64,000 nucleotides of DNA from Limnobacter sp. CACIAM 66H1 (GCF_001601825.1 NZ_LUJK01000006.1:31270-95269); one strand, 5' to 3'; counted from the stretch's first letter, positions 9,869 to 19,484 are shown. Made by a program: numbers and translations. The notes: generated from the sequence alone by a model not told the origin.

Positions 9869-10101
9869 GCGCTGGAGAAGCCTTGCCCCAGTCACTTACT
9901 CGCGACGTTCAAGACCCGCCCGCCGTTCCCTGTTTGGAATGGATTAGACGCGAAGCGGCTCCGCAAGACGCGAAGCGGCTCCGCAAGACGCGTTAGCGTT
10001 TGCGGCATCCATTCCGAACGGGATCAGAACGGCCACCGCCGCAATATTCACGTTGGGCGGGGCTGTCGAGAGAAGTGACTGGGGCAAGGCTTCTCCGGCG
10101 C
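9869..10101. repeat. Inverted-repeat element with 29-bp arms
   Basis: Bases 9869-9897 and 10073-10101 are inverted copies matching at 28 of 29 positions. The interior also pairs imperfectly (GGAATGGAT near 9936 with ATCCATTCC near 10007), so the 233-bp segment could fold into one long hairpin. The tip contains 20-bp direct repeats. No coding sequence or target-site duplication is evident. It resembles a REP/BIME-like or miniature element, but I cannot assign a family. Confidence 0.8.
9946..9998. repeat. 20-bp direct repeat, two copies plus a diverged third
   Basis: The unit AGACGCGAAGCGGCTCCGCA occurs at 9946-9965 and 9966-9985, followed by a diverged AGACGCGTTAGCG. Each unit contains GCGGCTCCGC, a small self-pairing motif. 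It forms the tip of the larger inverted-repeat element. Confidence 0.9.
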
Positions 10102-10110
10102 AGAGTTCAG

Positions 10111-10202
10111 CGGCTTCGAAGAACGAAGCTACGCGGCTTCGAATAAAGAAGCCACGCGACTTCGATGAGCACAGCTATGCGATTTCAAATAGCTGCACTC
10201 AG
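10111..10202. repeat. Degenerate 23-bp tandem array reaching the clpB stop codon
   Basis: Four consecutive 23-bp units begin at 10111, 10134, 10157 and 10180. They start CGGCTTCGAAG, CGGCTTCGAAT, CGACTTCGATG and CGATTTCAAAT, diverging towards clpB. Units 1 and 2 fold as hairpins (GCTTCG/CGAAGC at 10113/10124; GGCTTC/GAAGCC at 10135/10148). AGCTAT/ATAGCT at 10173/10189 bridges units 3 and 4. The last unit overlaps the clpB stop codon (10199-10201). Confidence 0.8.
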
Positions 10203-12787
10203 TGAACCACCCGTTCAAAGGTGAACGCCCCTTCCTTGAAATCAACCGGCACAACATCGTTCGGCCCAAACCGGCCTTCCAGAATCATTTTTGAAACCGG
10301 GTTCTCGATGATTTGCTGAATGGCGCGCTTCAAAGGCCTTGCACCATACAAAGGATCAAAACCTGCCTTGACCACTTCGGCCAATGCCGCATCACTCACT
10401 TCCAGGCGCATGTCGCGGCTGGCCAGGCGCTGCTGCAAACGCTGCAACTGAATGCGGGCGATGTTTGCAATGTGCGCATTGTCCAAAGCGTGGAACACCA
10501 CCAGCTCATCCACCCGGTTGATGAATTCCGGACGGAAGTGCTGCTTCACCTCTTCCATGACCGCGGCTTTAATCACCTCGCCATCCTGACCTGCCAAACG
10601 CTGAATTTCATGCGAACCCAGGTTGGATGTCATCACAATGACTGTATTTTTAAAGTCTACAGTGCGGCCCTGCCCATCGGTCAAACGCCCATCATCCAGC
10701 ACTTGCAACAGCACGTTGAACACGTCGGGGTGAGCCTTTTCCACCTCATCCAGCAAAATTACGCTGTAAGGTTTGCGGCGCACGGCTTCGGTCAGGTAAC
10801 CGCCTTCGTCGTAGCCTACATACCCTGGAGGCGCACCCACCAGCCTGCTCACACTGTGCTTCTCCATGAACTCACTCATGTCGATGCGAATCAGATGGTC
10901 TTCCGAATCAAACAGGAAGCCAGCCAGTGCCTTGCACAGCTCTGTTTTACCCACACCGGTGGGGCCCAGAAACAGGAACGAACCCAAGGGCTTGTTGGGG
11001 TCAGAGAGACCGGCACGCGAACGGCGAATGGCGTCAGACACCAAAGTAACGGCTTCGTCCTGCCCGACGACACGCAGATGCAAGGCAGCTTCCATTTGCA
11101 ACAACTTGTCGCGTTCACCTTGCAGCATTTTGCTCACTGGAATGCCGGTTGCGCGGCTAACCACCTCTGCAATTTCCTCGGTGCCAACCTGGGTGCGCAA
11201 CAGCCTGTTCGGCTTCTTTTCTCCACCCTCGTTGTCTTTCACATCATTCAGTTTTTTCTCCAGATCGGGCAATTTGCCGTACTGAAGTTCAGACACTTTC
11301 TGCCAATCGCCCTTGCGTTTCAACTGCTCGATTTCTGCGCGAATGTGATCAATTTCTTCCTTGATGGCCGCACTGCCCTGCACTGCGGCCTTTTCACTTT
11401 TCCAGATTTCGTCGAGGTCTGCGTACTCGCGCTCAAGTCGAACAATTTCTTCTTCGATCAAGGCCAGGCGCTTTTTAGAGGCTTCGTCTTGCTCACGCTT
11501 GACCGCTTCGCGTTCAATTTTCAGTTGAATGATCCGGCGATCCAGCTTGTCCATTTCCTCAGGCTTGGAGTCAATTTCCATCTTGATTCGGGCTGCAGCC
11601 TCATCGATCAGATCAATGGCTTTGTCAGGCAGGAAGCGATCGGTGATGTAGCGGTGGCTGAGCTCCGCAGCCGCAACAATGGCGGGGTCGGTAATGTCGA
11701 CCCCGTGGTGCAACTCATAGCGCTCCTGCAGGCCACGTAAAATGGCAATGGTGCTTTCTACACTGGGTTCACCGACCAGTACTTTCTGAAAACGACGCTC
11801 AAGTGCGGCATCTTTTTCGATGTATTTGCGGTATTCATCCAGGGTGGTGGCGCCAATGCAATGCAATTCACCGCGGGCCAATGCAGGTTTTAGCATGTTG
11901 CCTGCATCAATTGCACCCTCGGCTTTGCCAGCACCCACCATGGTGTGAATTTCATCAATGAACACAATGGTTTGACCTTCATCCGCTGCGATGTCTTTCA
12001 ACACCGCTTTCAAGCGTTCTTCAAACTCGCCACGGTATTTGGCACCAGCCAACAACAAAGCAATGTCCAGCACCAGCACACGCTTGTTTTTCAGGGTATC
12101 GGGTACCTCGCCATTGACGATGCGTTGGGCCAGACCTTCGACAATGGCTGTTTTTCCGACGCCTGGCTCGCCAATCAGCACAGGGTTGTTTTTGGTTCGG
12201 CGCTGCAGAATTTGAATGGCACGACGAATTTCGTCATCGCGACCGATGACGGGATCCAGCTTGCCCATCCGGGCGCGCTCGGTTAAATCAATCGTGTATT
12301 TTTTCAAAGCTTCGCGCTGGCTTTCACCCTCGGCGCTGTCGACAGCTGCGCCACCGCGCACCTGCTCAATTGCGGTGTTCAACGACTGGGCATTCAAGCC
12401 CGCCTCTTTCATGACCTTGGCCAACCCGGTGCTGTCTTGCAAACAAGCCAGCAAAAACAGTTCACTGGCAATAAACTGGTCGCCTCGCTTTTGCGCCTCT
12501 TTGTCAGTGAGGTTCAAGGCAGCTTGTAATTTGCTGCCAATCTGGATTTGACCGGCATTGTTGGCCACTTGAGGCAGGTTGTTCACCTCGGCCTCAACGC
12601 CTTTGACCAACACCTGCGGGTTACCGCCCGCCTTGCTGATGACGCCGCGAACAGACCCCTCGCCCTGCTTGAGCATGGCCAACAACACATGTGCAGGTTC
12701 AACTGTGGGGTTGTCTTTTCCCACAGCCAGGCTCTGGGCGTCGGCCAAAGCTTCCTGAAACTTGGTGGTGAGTCGATCTAAACGCAT
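10199..12787 (-). CDS. clpB: ATP-dependent disaggregase ClpB
   Basis: Hsp100 AAA+ hexamer that works with DnaK/DnaJ/GrpE to pull proteins out of aggregates. At 862 residues it has the full bacterial length. In order: N-domain ([18 protein letters not shown] onwards, about 1-150), first AAA+ module with Walker A GEPGVGKT near 205, the coiled-coil middle domain rich in Glu/Lys (about 410-525), and a second AAA+ module with GPTGVGKT near 605, ending in the ClpB C-terminal domain. A heat-shock-type promoter match precedes it. Its 3' end runs into a repeat-filled gap. Confidence 0.98.
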   Translation of the reverse strand: MRLDRLTTKFQEALADAQSLAVGKDNPTVEPAHVLLAMLKQGEGSVRGVISKAGGNPQVLVKGVEAEVNNLPQVANNAGQIQIGSKLQAALNLTDKEAQKRGDQFIASELFLLACLQDSTGLAKVMKEAGLNAQSLNTAIEQVRGGAAVDSAEGESQREALKKYTIDLTERARMGKLDPVIGRDDEIRRAIQILQRRTKNNPVLIGEPGVGKTAIVEGLAQRIVNGEVPDTLKNKRVLVLDIALLLAGAKYRGEFEERLKAVLKDIAADEGQTIVFIDEIHTMVGAGKAEGAIDAGNMLKPALARGELHCIGATTLDEYRKYIEKDAALERRFQKVLVGEPSVESTIAILRGLQERYELHHGVDITDPAIVAAAELSHRYITDRFLPDKAIDLIDEAAARIKMEIDSKPEEMDKLDRRIIQLKIEREAVKREQDEASKKRLALIEEEIVRLEREYADLDEIWKSEKAAVQGSAAIKEEIDHIRAEIEQLKRKGDWQKVSELQYGKLPDLEKKLNDVKDNEGGEKKPNRLLRTQVGTEEIAEVVSRATGIPVSKMLQGERDKLLQMEAALHLRVVGQDEAVTLVSDAIRRSRAGLSDPNKPLGSFLFLGPTGVGKTELCKALAGFLFDSEDHLIRIDMSEFMEKHSVSRLVGAPPGYVGYDEGGYLTEAVRRKPYSVILLDEVEKAHPDVFNVLLQVLDDGRLTDGQGRTVDFKNTVIVMTSNLGSHEIQRLAGQDGEVIKAAVMEEVKQHFRPEFINRVDELVVFHALDNAHIANIARIQLQRLQQRLASRDMRLEVSDAALAEVVKAGFDPLYGARPLKRAIQQIIENPVSKMILEGRFGPNDVVPVDFKEGAFTFERVVH

Positions 12788-12838
12788 GTGTGCAAACCCT
12801 TCTTAACAATTTTGAGTCACAATACCCTTGAACCGTAT

Positions 12839-12864
12839 GTGTGGGCGAGCGTGGTGATTTCAAG
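12839..12864 (-). promoter_or_regulatory. Sigma-32-like heat-shock promoter of clpB
   Basis: Reading the minus strand, CTTGAAA (12864-12858) is followed after 12 bases by CCCACAC (12845-12839), close to the sigma-32 pattern CTTGAAA...CCCCAT. The -10 is about 50 bp before the clpB ATG. Heat-shock control of clpB is usual in proteobacteria. Confidence 0.6.
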
Positions 12865-12911
12865 ATAACGCCAACACAAATGACATGCACTATTTTTCCA
12901 AGTACGCCGCC

Positions 12912-13436
12912 ATGCAAATCAAACAACTCCAAGTTGCTTACGCGCCCGAGCATGATCGCATTCTGATGCGAATCAATTCGGCTGAAAATCAGGAGGTACG
13001 GGTATGGCTGACGCGCCGCATGGTGCGCATGTTGATACCCAGTCTGGATGAAATGATGCAGAAGCTTCTAGCCAGCGACAGACCGCTAAACGAGGCGGGC
13101 CGGAAGGCCTTGCTCGAAATGAGTCGGGAGGTATCCCTTTACTCTGCAGATTTCAAAAGCCCGTTTCAAGACAAAAACACCACCACGCCACTGGGTGCGG
13201 ACCCACTGCTGATCACCCAGATTGAGCTGCGCCCCAGTGGAGAGGCGCACAACACCGATCTGGTGTTGAAATTGGTTGCAGGCAGTGGCAAAGGGTTCGA
13301 GATGCGAATGGCCGAACAGCTGCAACACGGCTTTGCTGACTTGTTGATCAAAACCTGTGGGCAGGCTGATTGGGGTTTGCATTTCAAGAGTGTACCCAGC
13401 ATCATCGAACGGCCCGAAACGCGCCACTTGAACTGA
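12912..13436 (+). CDS. Conserved hypothetical protein
   Basis: No family recognised. The protein is 174 residues from the ATG at 12912 (MQIKQLQVAYAPEHD); an in-frame ATG at 12885 would add 9 residues, and neither has a clear ribosome site. There is no signal peptide or membrane helix. Basic patch VWLTRRMVRMLIP lies near residue 30, and the second half alternates beta-like stretches (ITQIELRPSG, TDLVLKLVAG). It is divergent from clpB with 124 bp between starts and converges on hemW 16 bp away. Its codon use and position look chromosomal and ordinary. Confidence 0.78.
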   Translation: MQIKQLQVAYAPEHDRILMRINSAENQEVRVWLTRRMVRMLIPSLDEMMQKLLASDRPLNEAGRKALLEMSREVSLYSADFKSPFQDKNTTTPLGADPLLITQIELRPSGEAHNTDLVLKLVAGSGKGFEMRMAEQLQHGFADLLIKTCGQADWGLHFKSVPSIIERPETRHLN

Positions 13437-13452
13437 ACCGGACTAAAGGCGC

Positions 13453-14796
13453 TTAACCGGCCAAGAACATTTCCTGAAGGTCATTCAGAAAACGAAAGCC
13501 CAATTCAGTGGGTTTGAACAGGCCAGGTTGGGTTTCGATCAAACCTTTACTCAATGCCTGTTTCAAAGGCTTTTGCAAATCGCTCAGTGGCCTGCCACAA
13601 CGCTCCACGAACCAGCTTTCGGGTACCCCGTCGATCAAGCGCAAGGCATTGAGCATGAACTCGAATGGCAACTCCCTCACAGCCAGGGTGCGCACCTCCA
13701 GTGGTTGCGCCGCGCCCTCCATTTCCTCCATGTAGGCCATGGGGTTGCGGTGGCGGGTTTCCCGCTCAATGCGGTTGGGGTAACTTATTTTTGCGTGCGC
13801 CCCGGCACCCAGCCCCAAGTAGTCGCCAAACCCCCAATAATTCAGGTTGTGCTGACAGCGGTGTCCGGGTTTTGCAAAGGCCGAAATTTCGTATTGCTCA
13901 AAGCCTGCCTCCTTCGCAGCCTTGTGAACAGCCTCTTCAATGTCGATCAAGGTGTCGTCATCGGGCAGAGGCGGCGGTTTTACGGCAAACAGCGTGTTGG
14001 GCTCCAGGGTCAACTGGTACAGGCTTAAGTGCGTGCTGTTCAGCGCCACAGCCTGCGCCACATCGGCCAGTGCCTGCTCCACGTTTTGATGGGGCAAGGC
14101 ATACATCAGATCAATGTTCACTTCATCGAACAAGGCCACTGCACTGCGCACTGCGGCCAGGGCCTGCCCACTGTTGTGCACCCGTCCCAAGGCCTTCAAG
14201 TGAGAATCGGAGAAACTTTGCACACCGATCGACAAGCGGTTGATGCCTGCCTCTCGAAAACCTTCAAATCGCGCTTGTTCAAAAGTACCAGGATTGGCCT
14301 CCATGGTGATTTCGCCACTTTGTGGCATGCCCAAACGTGCACGTACTGCGCCCAACAATTCATCAATCAACTCAGGCGCAAACAGGGAAGGTGTGCCGCC
14401 GCCAATGAAAATTGAGTACAACTTTCGGCCCCAGATTTTTGGCAATTGTTGGTCAAGATCGGCAATCAGGGCATTAAGGTAACGGCGTTGCAAGTCCAAG
14501 GGCAGCGACTCTGCAAAACCCTGCTCAACAGCGCTTGATGGATCAATGTCGACGCGCTGTATCTCGGACACCACCGGTACACCCACTTCACGCAGCTTGC
14601 TTTCCGGCGCCAAGTGGCTGTTGAAATCACAGTAAGGGCATTTGCGCACACACCAGGGCAGGTGAATGTAAAGTGCCAAAGGCGGCATGGCGGCAAATCG
14701 AAGTTCACTGGGCATGAAGACACGGCCCACCAGGTTGCCAGCCGTGGTCGAAGCCATGAATCCCGGCTTGCCTGATTTGTCCTCGCCCTGCTCCAC
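13453..14796 (-). CDS. hemW: Radical SAM heme chaperone HemW
   Basis: HemN-like radical SAM protein that binds heme and is implicated in delivering it to respiratory proteins. The iron-sulfur motif CVRKCPYC is at about residues 49-56 of the 447-residue frame. IGVQSFSDSHLKALGRVH, typical of HemW, lies in the middle, and a HemN-type C-terminal domain follows. The frame starts with GTG directly abutting the rdgB stop, suggesting translational coupling. Most relatives begin nearer MPSELRF (14715) or MPPLALYIHL (14688), so the first 27-36 residues may not be translated. Third gene of the rph-rdgB-hemW unit. Confidence 0.93.
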   Translation of the reverse strand: MEQGEDKSGKPGFMASTTAGNLVGRVFMPSELRFAAMPPLALYIHLPWCVRKCPYCDFNSHLAPESKLREVGVPVVSEIQRVDIDPSSAVEQGFAESLPLDLQRRYLNALIADLDQQLPKIWGRKLYSIFIGGGTPSLFAPELIDELLGAVRARLGMPQSGEITMEANPGTFEQARFEGFREAGINRLSIGVQSFSDSHLKALGRVHNSGQALAAVRSAVALFDEVNIDLMYALPHQNVEQALADVAQAVALNSTHLSLYQLTLEPNTLFAVKPPPLPDDDTLIDIEEAVHKAAKEAGFEQYEISAFAKPGHRCQHNLNYWGFGDYLGLGAGAHAKISYPNRIERETRHRNPMAYMEEMEGAAQPLEVRTLAVRELPFEFMLNALRLIDGVPESWFVERCGRPLSDLQKPLKQALSKGLIETQPGLFKPTELGFRFLNDLQEMFLAG

Positions 14797-15426
14797 TTAC
14801 GCAACCGCCTTTTTCAAACCCAGCCGCTGCTGCAATTCCAGCAACAAGGCTTGAGTGGCCTGGGCACGGTGACTGAAACGGTTTTTCAATTCCTTGGGCA
14901 TTTGCGCAGCCGTGCACTGATGCTCTGGCAACCAGAAGTGAGGGTCGTAACCAAAACCGTGCTCACCTTGCGGTGTATCAATGACCTCGCCCCACCACAT
15001 TTTTTGAGCAATGGTGGGTGTGGGGTCGTCGGCATGGGTCACCCAAACCATGGCACACACGAAGTACGCTCGTCGGTCTTCAACACCCTTGAGCTTGTCA
15101 ATCAGGCAGGCGTTGTTGTTGGCATCGCTCTTGTCTTGCCCAAACAAGGTGGCATAGCGGGCCGACAGCACGCCCGGCGCCCCCCCAATGGCCGGCACGC
15201 ACAAGCCCGAGTCATCGGCCAGCGCGGGGCGGCCTGTAAGGCGGCTGGCATGGCGCGCCTTGGTCAGGGCGTTCTCCACAAAGGTATGAAAGGGCTCCTC
15301 GGCATCGGGCACACCCAGTTCACCTTGTGCAACCCAATTCACGCCCCAAGGGGCAAACAGGTCCTGAAATTCCCGCAGTTTGCCCTTGTTGCCACTGGCC
15401 AATACCCATTCGCTGTTCGCTGCCAT
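14797..15426 (-). CDS. rdgB: RdgB/HAM1 non-canonical purine NTP pyrophosphatase
   Basis: Hydrolyses dITP, XTP and ITP to monophosphates, cleaning the nucleotide pool. The substrate-binding ASGNKGKLREF is near the N-terminus and the catalytic ADDSGLCVPAIGGAPGVLSARYA near residues 70-90. The product is 209 residues from the ATG at 15426; the TTG five codons upstream is possible but less likely. It lies 23 bp after rph and abuts hemW on the same strand, so all three are probably co-transcribed. Confidence 0.95.
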   Translation of the reverse strand: MAANSEWVLASGNKGKLREFQDLFAPWGVNWVAQGELGVPDAEEPFHTFVENALTKARHASRLTGRPALADDSGLCVPAIGGAPGVLSARYATLFGQDKSDANNNACLIDKLKGVEDRRAYFVCAMVWVTHADDPTPTIAQKMWWGEVIDTPQGEHGFGYDPHFWLPEHQCTAAQMPKELKNRFSHRAQATQALLLELQQRLGLKKAVA

Positions 15427-15449
15427 CGCTTTGTAATCCAACTTGGTTT

Positions 15450-16181
15450 TTATGCCTGTAAAGCCGCTTTCTGCAGGCGAACCAGCTCAGCAATACCGGC
15501 TGCGGCAGAGTCCAGCATGCCATTCAATTCGTCCCGGCTAAAGGCATCGCCCTCGGCGGTGCCCTGCACTTCTACAAAGCCGCCTTTCTCGGTCATCACC
15601 ACATTCAAGTCGGTTTCGCAGGTGGAGTCTTCGTCGTAATTCAAGTCAAGCACCACCTGCCCATTGACCACTCCCACCGACACAGCCGCTACGAACTGCT
15701 TGATCGGGTTTTCAGCCAAAGCGCCGCTGGCCACCAGTTTGCCAATTGCATCTGCCACAGCGACCATGGCGCCCGTGATCGATGCCGTGCGTGTGCCGCC
15801 ATCGGCCTGGATCACATCGCAATCAATTTTCAAGGTGCGTTCACCCAGCTTGTTTAAATCGACAGCTGCGCGCAAGGCACGGCCAATCAAACGCTGAATT
15901 TCCTGCGTGCGGCCACTTTGCTTGCCCTTGGCCGCCTCACGATCCATGCGGGAATGGGTAGAACGGGGCAACATGCCGTATTCGGCAGTCAACCAACCCT
16001 GATTCTGACCCTTCAAAAAGCCCGGCACCTTGTCTTCAACACTGCAGGTGCACAACACATGGGTGTCGCCGAAACGCACCATGACTGAACCCTCGGCATG
16101 CTTGGTGTAATTGCGCTCCAGGCTGATATTGCGCAAGGTGTGGGTGCTTCGCCCGTCAGGGCGGGCTGTGGTGGCATTCAT
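15450..16181 (-). CDS. rph: Ribonuclease PH
   Basis: Phosphate-dependent 3'-5' exoribonuclease that trims tRNA 3' ends. The protein is 243 residues, the family's normal length. Recognisable stretches are the N-terminal [37 protein letters not shown] and the active-site region [18 protein letters not shown]. Full length at the C-terminus (no E. coli K-12-type truncation). First gene of the rph-rdgB-hemW operon. Confidence 0.97.
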   Translation of the reverse strand: MNATTARPDGRSTHTLRNISLERNYTKHAEGSVMVRFGDTHVLCTCSVEDKVPGFLKGQNQGWLTAEYGMLPRSTHSRMDREAAKGKQSGRTQEIQRLIGRALRAAVDLNKLGERTLKIDCDVIQADGGTRTASITGAMVAVADAIGKLVASGALAENPIKQFVAAVSVGVVNGQVVLDLNYDEDSTCETDLNVVMTEKGGFVEVQGTAEGDAFSRDELNGMLDSAAAGIAELVRLQKAALQA

Positions 16182-16219
16182 TCAAATTCTCCGGTGCGTG
16201 TTCTTTCGTAGTGCACGCA

Positions 16220-17428
16220 TTATGGCGCATCTTCAAGGTCGAGAAACAACTGGGCTTGCCCTTTGGTTCGCCTGCTTTCCTCGGCAGCCTTTTCAAGCGC
16301 ATCCTCCGCAGGGGTAATCAGATGGCTGGCTTTGATTCCCAACAGGCGGATGGTTGATCTGGCTCCTTTGTCTTCAAACGGAATTTTCTTCAGGCAAGCT
16401 CGAGCGGCTTGCAAAACCTCATCCGCTGTGCGGACGGTCAATCCAGTGGTGACATCGCGGGTCAGGGATTTGAAATCCGCGAAACGCACTTTCACGCCAA
16501 TGGTTTTTGCCAGCCGCTGCTTTCGGGCCAAGTCTTGAGAAAGCTTGTCTGCAAGGTGCTCAAGTACCTGCGTCAAGTTGTCGCGTTGCCTGCGCACATG
16601 CATGTCGTTCTCGAACGTGGTTTCACGGCTGATGCTTTTCGGTTCCGAAAACAAAGTGACTTCCCGCCGGTCAATACCATGGGCGCTTTCATGCATCCAA
16701 AGCCCATAACTTTCGCCGAAACGCATCTGAAGCAAATCGACGGGTTGAGCAGCCAGCTCGGCAATGCTGTTGACACCCATGGCTTTCAGCTTTTCCTGAG
16801 CCTTGGGCCCGACACCGTTGATTTTGCCCACCGGAAGCGGCCAGATCATTTCCTGAAACTGGTCGGGGCGCACCACGCTTAGACCGTTTGGTTTTTGCAA
16901 GTCGGAGCAGATCTTGGAGGTCAACTTGTTCTCGGACAGACCCACTGAACAGGTCATGCCGCCAGTGGCCCGGGTTACTGCAGCCTTTAATCGGCGCGCC
17001 AGTTCAATGGCTGCCTCATAATCCCCCCCGGTTTCCCCGGTCAAATCAATGTAGATTTCATCGATACCGCGATCTTCAACGTTGGGTGCCAATTCCCGCA
17101 CGGCGGTCTTGAACTGCCTTGACAGGGTTTTGTACCAGTCGAAATCGGCGGGCAACAACACCGCGTGAGGCGCCAGTTTTGCTGCTTTCATGGTGGGCAT
17201 GGCCGAATGCAAACCCAGTGCACGGGCTTCGTAGTTGGCGGTGGTTAACACACCCCTGCCCTGGTACTGTGCCAAGGTCGGGAATTGCTGCCCGGGCAGC
17301 GGCTGCATGCCTCGGCGCCCCCCAACAGCCACGGGCAAACCCCGCAAAGCCGGGTTGCGCACCAATTCGGCATTGGCGTAGAAGGCGTCCATGTCCAAAT
17401 GGGCAATGATTCGACCCGACAAAAACAC
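16220..17428 (-). CDS. dinB: DNA polymerase IV
   Basis: Y-family translesion polymerase, about 402 residues. The catalytic palm motif IAHLDMDAFYANAEL is at the N-terminus and the second acidic cluster is in GIDEIYIDLTG near residue 125. HhH motifs (INGVGPKAQEKLKAMGV) and a little-finger domain follow. No ATG fits: the frame begins with TTG (17443) and has a GTG at 17428 ten residues before the conserved HLDMD, which I chose. The C-terminal end KGQAQLFLDLEDAP contains QAQLFLDL, resembling a beta-clamp binding motif (QLxLF-like). Divergent from yicC. Confidence 0.93.
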   Translation of the reverse strand: MFLSGRIIAHLDMDAFYANAELVRNPALRGLPVAVGGRRGMQPLPGQQFPTLAQYQGRGVLTTANYEARALGLHSAMPTMKAAKLAPHAVLLPADFDWYKTLSRQFKTAVRELAPNVEDRGIDEIYIDLTGETGGDYEAAIELARRLKAAVTRATGGMTCSVGLSENKLTSKICSDLQKPNGLSVVRPDQFQEMIWPLPVGKINGVGPKAQEKLKAMGVNSIAELAAQPVDLLQMRFGESYGLWMHESAHGIDRREVTLFSEPKSISRETTFENDMHVRRQRDNLTQVLEHLADKLSQDLARKQRLAKTIGVKVRFADFKSLTRDVTTGLTVRTADEVLQAARACLKKIPFEDKGARSTIRLLGIKASHLITPAEDALEKAAEESRRTKGQAQLFLDLEDAP

Positions 17429-17499
17429 CCCCGAATAAAACAAGCACCAGCCCAGAGTTTACAATCCATGCACCACCGACACACACGCACAGGCCGCAA

Positions 17500-18429
17500 A
17501 TGAGCAAGGACAGCAAAAACACCGCCGCAGTACACAGCATGACAGGCTTTGCCAATACACAAAGCACGACCCGTGCTGGCACCCTGAGCATGGAGTTGCG
17601 CAGCGTGAATTCCCGTTTTCTGGACCTGAACTTCCGCATGGCCGATGACCTGCGCATGGTGGAACCACTGATCCGCGAAAAACTGATGAATGCGCTGAGC
17701 CGTGGGAAGGTGGAATGCCGGATTTCCTGGGGACGTGCAGAGGGTGAAAAACGGATTCCGAAGGTTGATCTGGAACAAGTCAAACAATTGGCTACGCTTG
17801 AGGCCAGCATTCAAGGTGCCTTGCCCAAGGCCAACGGCTTTCGCATTACCGAGGTGCTGAACTGGCCCGGTGTGGTCGAAGACAACAGTCTGAGCGGCGA
17901 AGAGTTGCAAGAAACCATTTCAACCTTGTGCGACCAGGCCATTGAAACCTTAAAGCAAAGCCGCGAACGTGAGGGTGCTGGCCTTGCAGCGGTGCTTCTG
18001 GAAAAAATCGATGGAATGGAGGCGATTGTGAACAGCCTGCTGCCGATGTTGCCCCAATTTTTGGCCCACTATGAAGGCAAGATTCGGGAACGCATGACCG
18101 AGGCCTTTGACAAAATCATTTCGGACAAAGCAAGCCACTTGACCGTGGAAGACCTTGAAGAACGCATCAAACACGAGGTGGCCCTGCACAGCGTACGCAT
18201 TGATGTGAAAGAGGAAGTTGAGCGACTCCAAACGCACTTCACTGAGGTTCGCCGTATTCTGAAAAAAGGCGGGGTGATTGGCAAACGGCTGGATTTTGTA
18301 ACCCAGGAATTGAACCGCGAGGCCAACACTTTGGGCAGCAAAGCACACGCGATTGCGCAAACCCAGGCCAGCATTGATTTGAAAGTGTTGGTGGAGCAGT
18401 TTCGCGAGCAGGTCCAGAACATCGAATAA
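17500..18429 (+). CDS. yicC: YicC family endoribonuclease
   Basis: Protein of 309 residues with the N-terminal SMTGFANTQSTTRAG and the C-terminal KKGGVIGKRLDFVTQELNRE signatures of the YicC family. E. coli YicC has been described as an endoribonuclease that acts on a small RNA. In many proteobacteria it lies next to rph and gmk, as here: it is divergent from the dinB/rph side and followed by an unrelated gene and then gmk. A coiled-coil-like helical segment (about 190-250) connects the two conserved ends. Confidence 0.95.
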   Translation: MSKDSKNTAAVHSMTGFANTQSTTRAGTLSMELRSVNSRFLDLNFRMADDLRMVEPLIREKLMNALSRGKVECRISWGRAEGEKRIPKVDLEQVKQLATLEASIQGALPKANGFRITEVLNWPGVVEDNSLSGEELQETISTLCDQAIETLKQSREREGAGLAAVLLEKIDGMEAIVNSLLPMLPQFLAHYEGKIRERMTEAFDKIISDKASHLTVEDLEERIKHEVALHSVRIDVKEEVERLQTHFTEVRRILKKGGVIGKRLDFVTQELNREANTLGSKAHAIAQTQASIDLKVLVEQFREQVQNIE

Positions 18430-18511
18430 ACTTCGGCATTTGCAATTGAACTGAACCAATCTGAATACTTGGGCACCCAATCGAACTTTCGTTTGTTCGA
18501 GACCTTGCCCG

Positions 18512-19414
18512 ATGACCACGCCTATCTCTTTTCTCAATCAACTACTGAAGCACGTGTTACCCCACGCAGCCACAGACCCGCGCCTTGCCGGTCTGCTTTT
18601 GGTCGCCAAAGGGCAGCAGCGAGCGGCACAAGCCTTGTTGTGCCACCCCACATTGCGGCAACAACGCAGTGAACTCGCCCAATATCGGGTTGGACCGGAA
18701 AAACTGGCTGATATGGACCTGATCAAAAGCGGCCGCCTGGAAATCGGCAATTCCAGCCAGGGGGAAATTCCAAAAGTCAAAGTGGGTGAGCGATACAAGT
18801 TCGAAAACGAGCTGTCCCTTCAGGAAAGGATTGAAGTGCTGTCAGCACCTCAAACCATGCCCAATGTCAATAAGCAGGGGCCACAGCCCCTGCCGGTTAC
18901 CGCAGCAGAACGGTGCGTGCTTCGGGATTACATTGCAACGGATGGATACTCGCAACGCATGAACGAATTTTTGCGTGGGGAGTTTAAGGGCGCACCACAG
19001 CAGCACTCGGATCTGCGAGAGCGCAGCCTGATATTGATCAGCTTTTTGAATGCCCTGCCTGTGCAATCAGCCCAGGCCCAACACAACCTGAATCGCAACT
19101 CTCCGATGTTTCTGGCGATGCTGGACGCGGCAAAAACGGGTAAACCTTTCGTTCCCGACTATTTCTTGAGCATGCGCAAGTGCGACGAGCCATCCGCCGC
19201 CATGGTTTCGAGCCTTTTTGGTACGGTCAGCTGCGTGATTGAAACTGAGCTGGCCAAAGATGTGTCCGTGTCGAATGCCCTACTGCCCAATGAACGGGAA
19301 TTAATCGCCGCGCCCATTTCAAGTTATCAAGTGAACAAAGGCAGTGGCTTCGGCGATGAAACCTCTACAAAACCGTGGTTTGTTCTGACAGAGCATTCCA
19401 AGCACTCTGAATAA
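18512..19414 (+). CDS. Probable ADP-ribosyltransferase-fold protein
   Basis: A 300-residue protein I cannot place in a named family. Its second half follows the layout of arginine-type ADP-ribosyltransferases. LRDYIATDGYSQRMNEFLRG (137-156) resembles the family's YT..GY..IN..LR helix region. Arg195 stands 23 residues before FLS (218-220), where an FSTS-type motif is expected. NERELIAAPISSYQV (260-274) resembles the ExE loop, with Glu261 and Glu263. This suggests an R-S-ExE set of catalytic positions, with the STS triplet altered to LSM. The first 120 residues have no recognised domain and no signal peptide. It sits between yicC and gmk, co-directional, with no visible immunity gene. Start ATG 18512. 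Function is inference. Confidence 0.65.
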   Translation: MTTPISFLNQLLKHVLPHAATDPRLAGLLLVAKGQQRAAQALLCHPTLRQQRSELAQYRVGPEKLADMDLIKSGRLEIGNSSQGEIPKVKVGERYKFENELSLQERIEVLSAPQTMPNVNKQGPQPLPVTAAERCVLRDYIATDGYSQRMNEFLRGEFKGAPQQHSDLRERSLILISFLNALPVQSAQAQHNLNRNSPMFLAMLDAAKTGKPFVPDYFLSMRKCDEPSAAMVSSLFGTVSCVIETELAKDVSVSNALLPNERELIAAPISSYQVNKGSGFGDETSTKPWFVLTEHSKHSE

Positions 19415-19484
19415 ACATGCGGCATGGCGAGTCCACAGGAAATCCCATAGAATCACGGCTTATTGATCCTTGTTCGAGCGCTTC

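Noticed and set aside
9743..10078. 111-codon open frame across the microsatellite
   Set aside because: The 8-bp repeat dictates the sequence, composition is unlike a protein, and no start signal is present.
10313..11740. 475-codon plus-strand frame antisense to clpB
   Set aside because: His/Gln/Phe-rich shadow of the clpB coding frame, without family resemblance.
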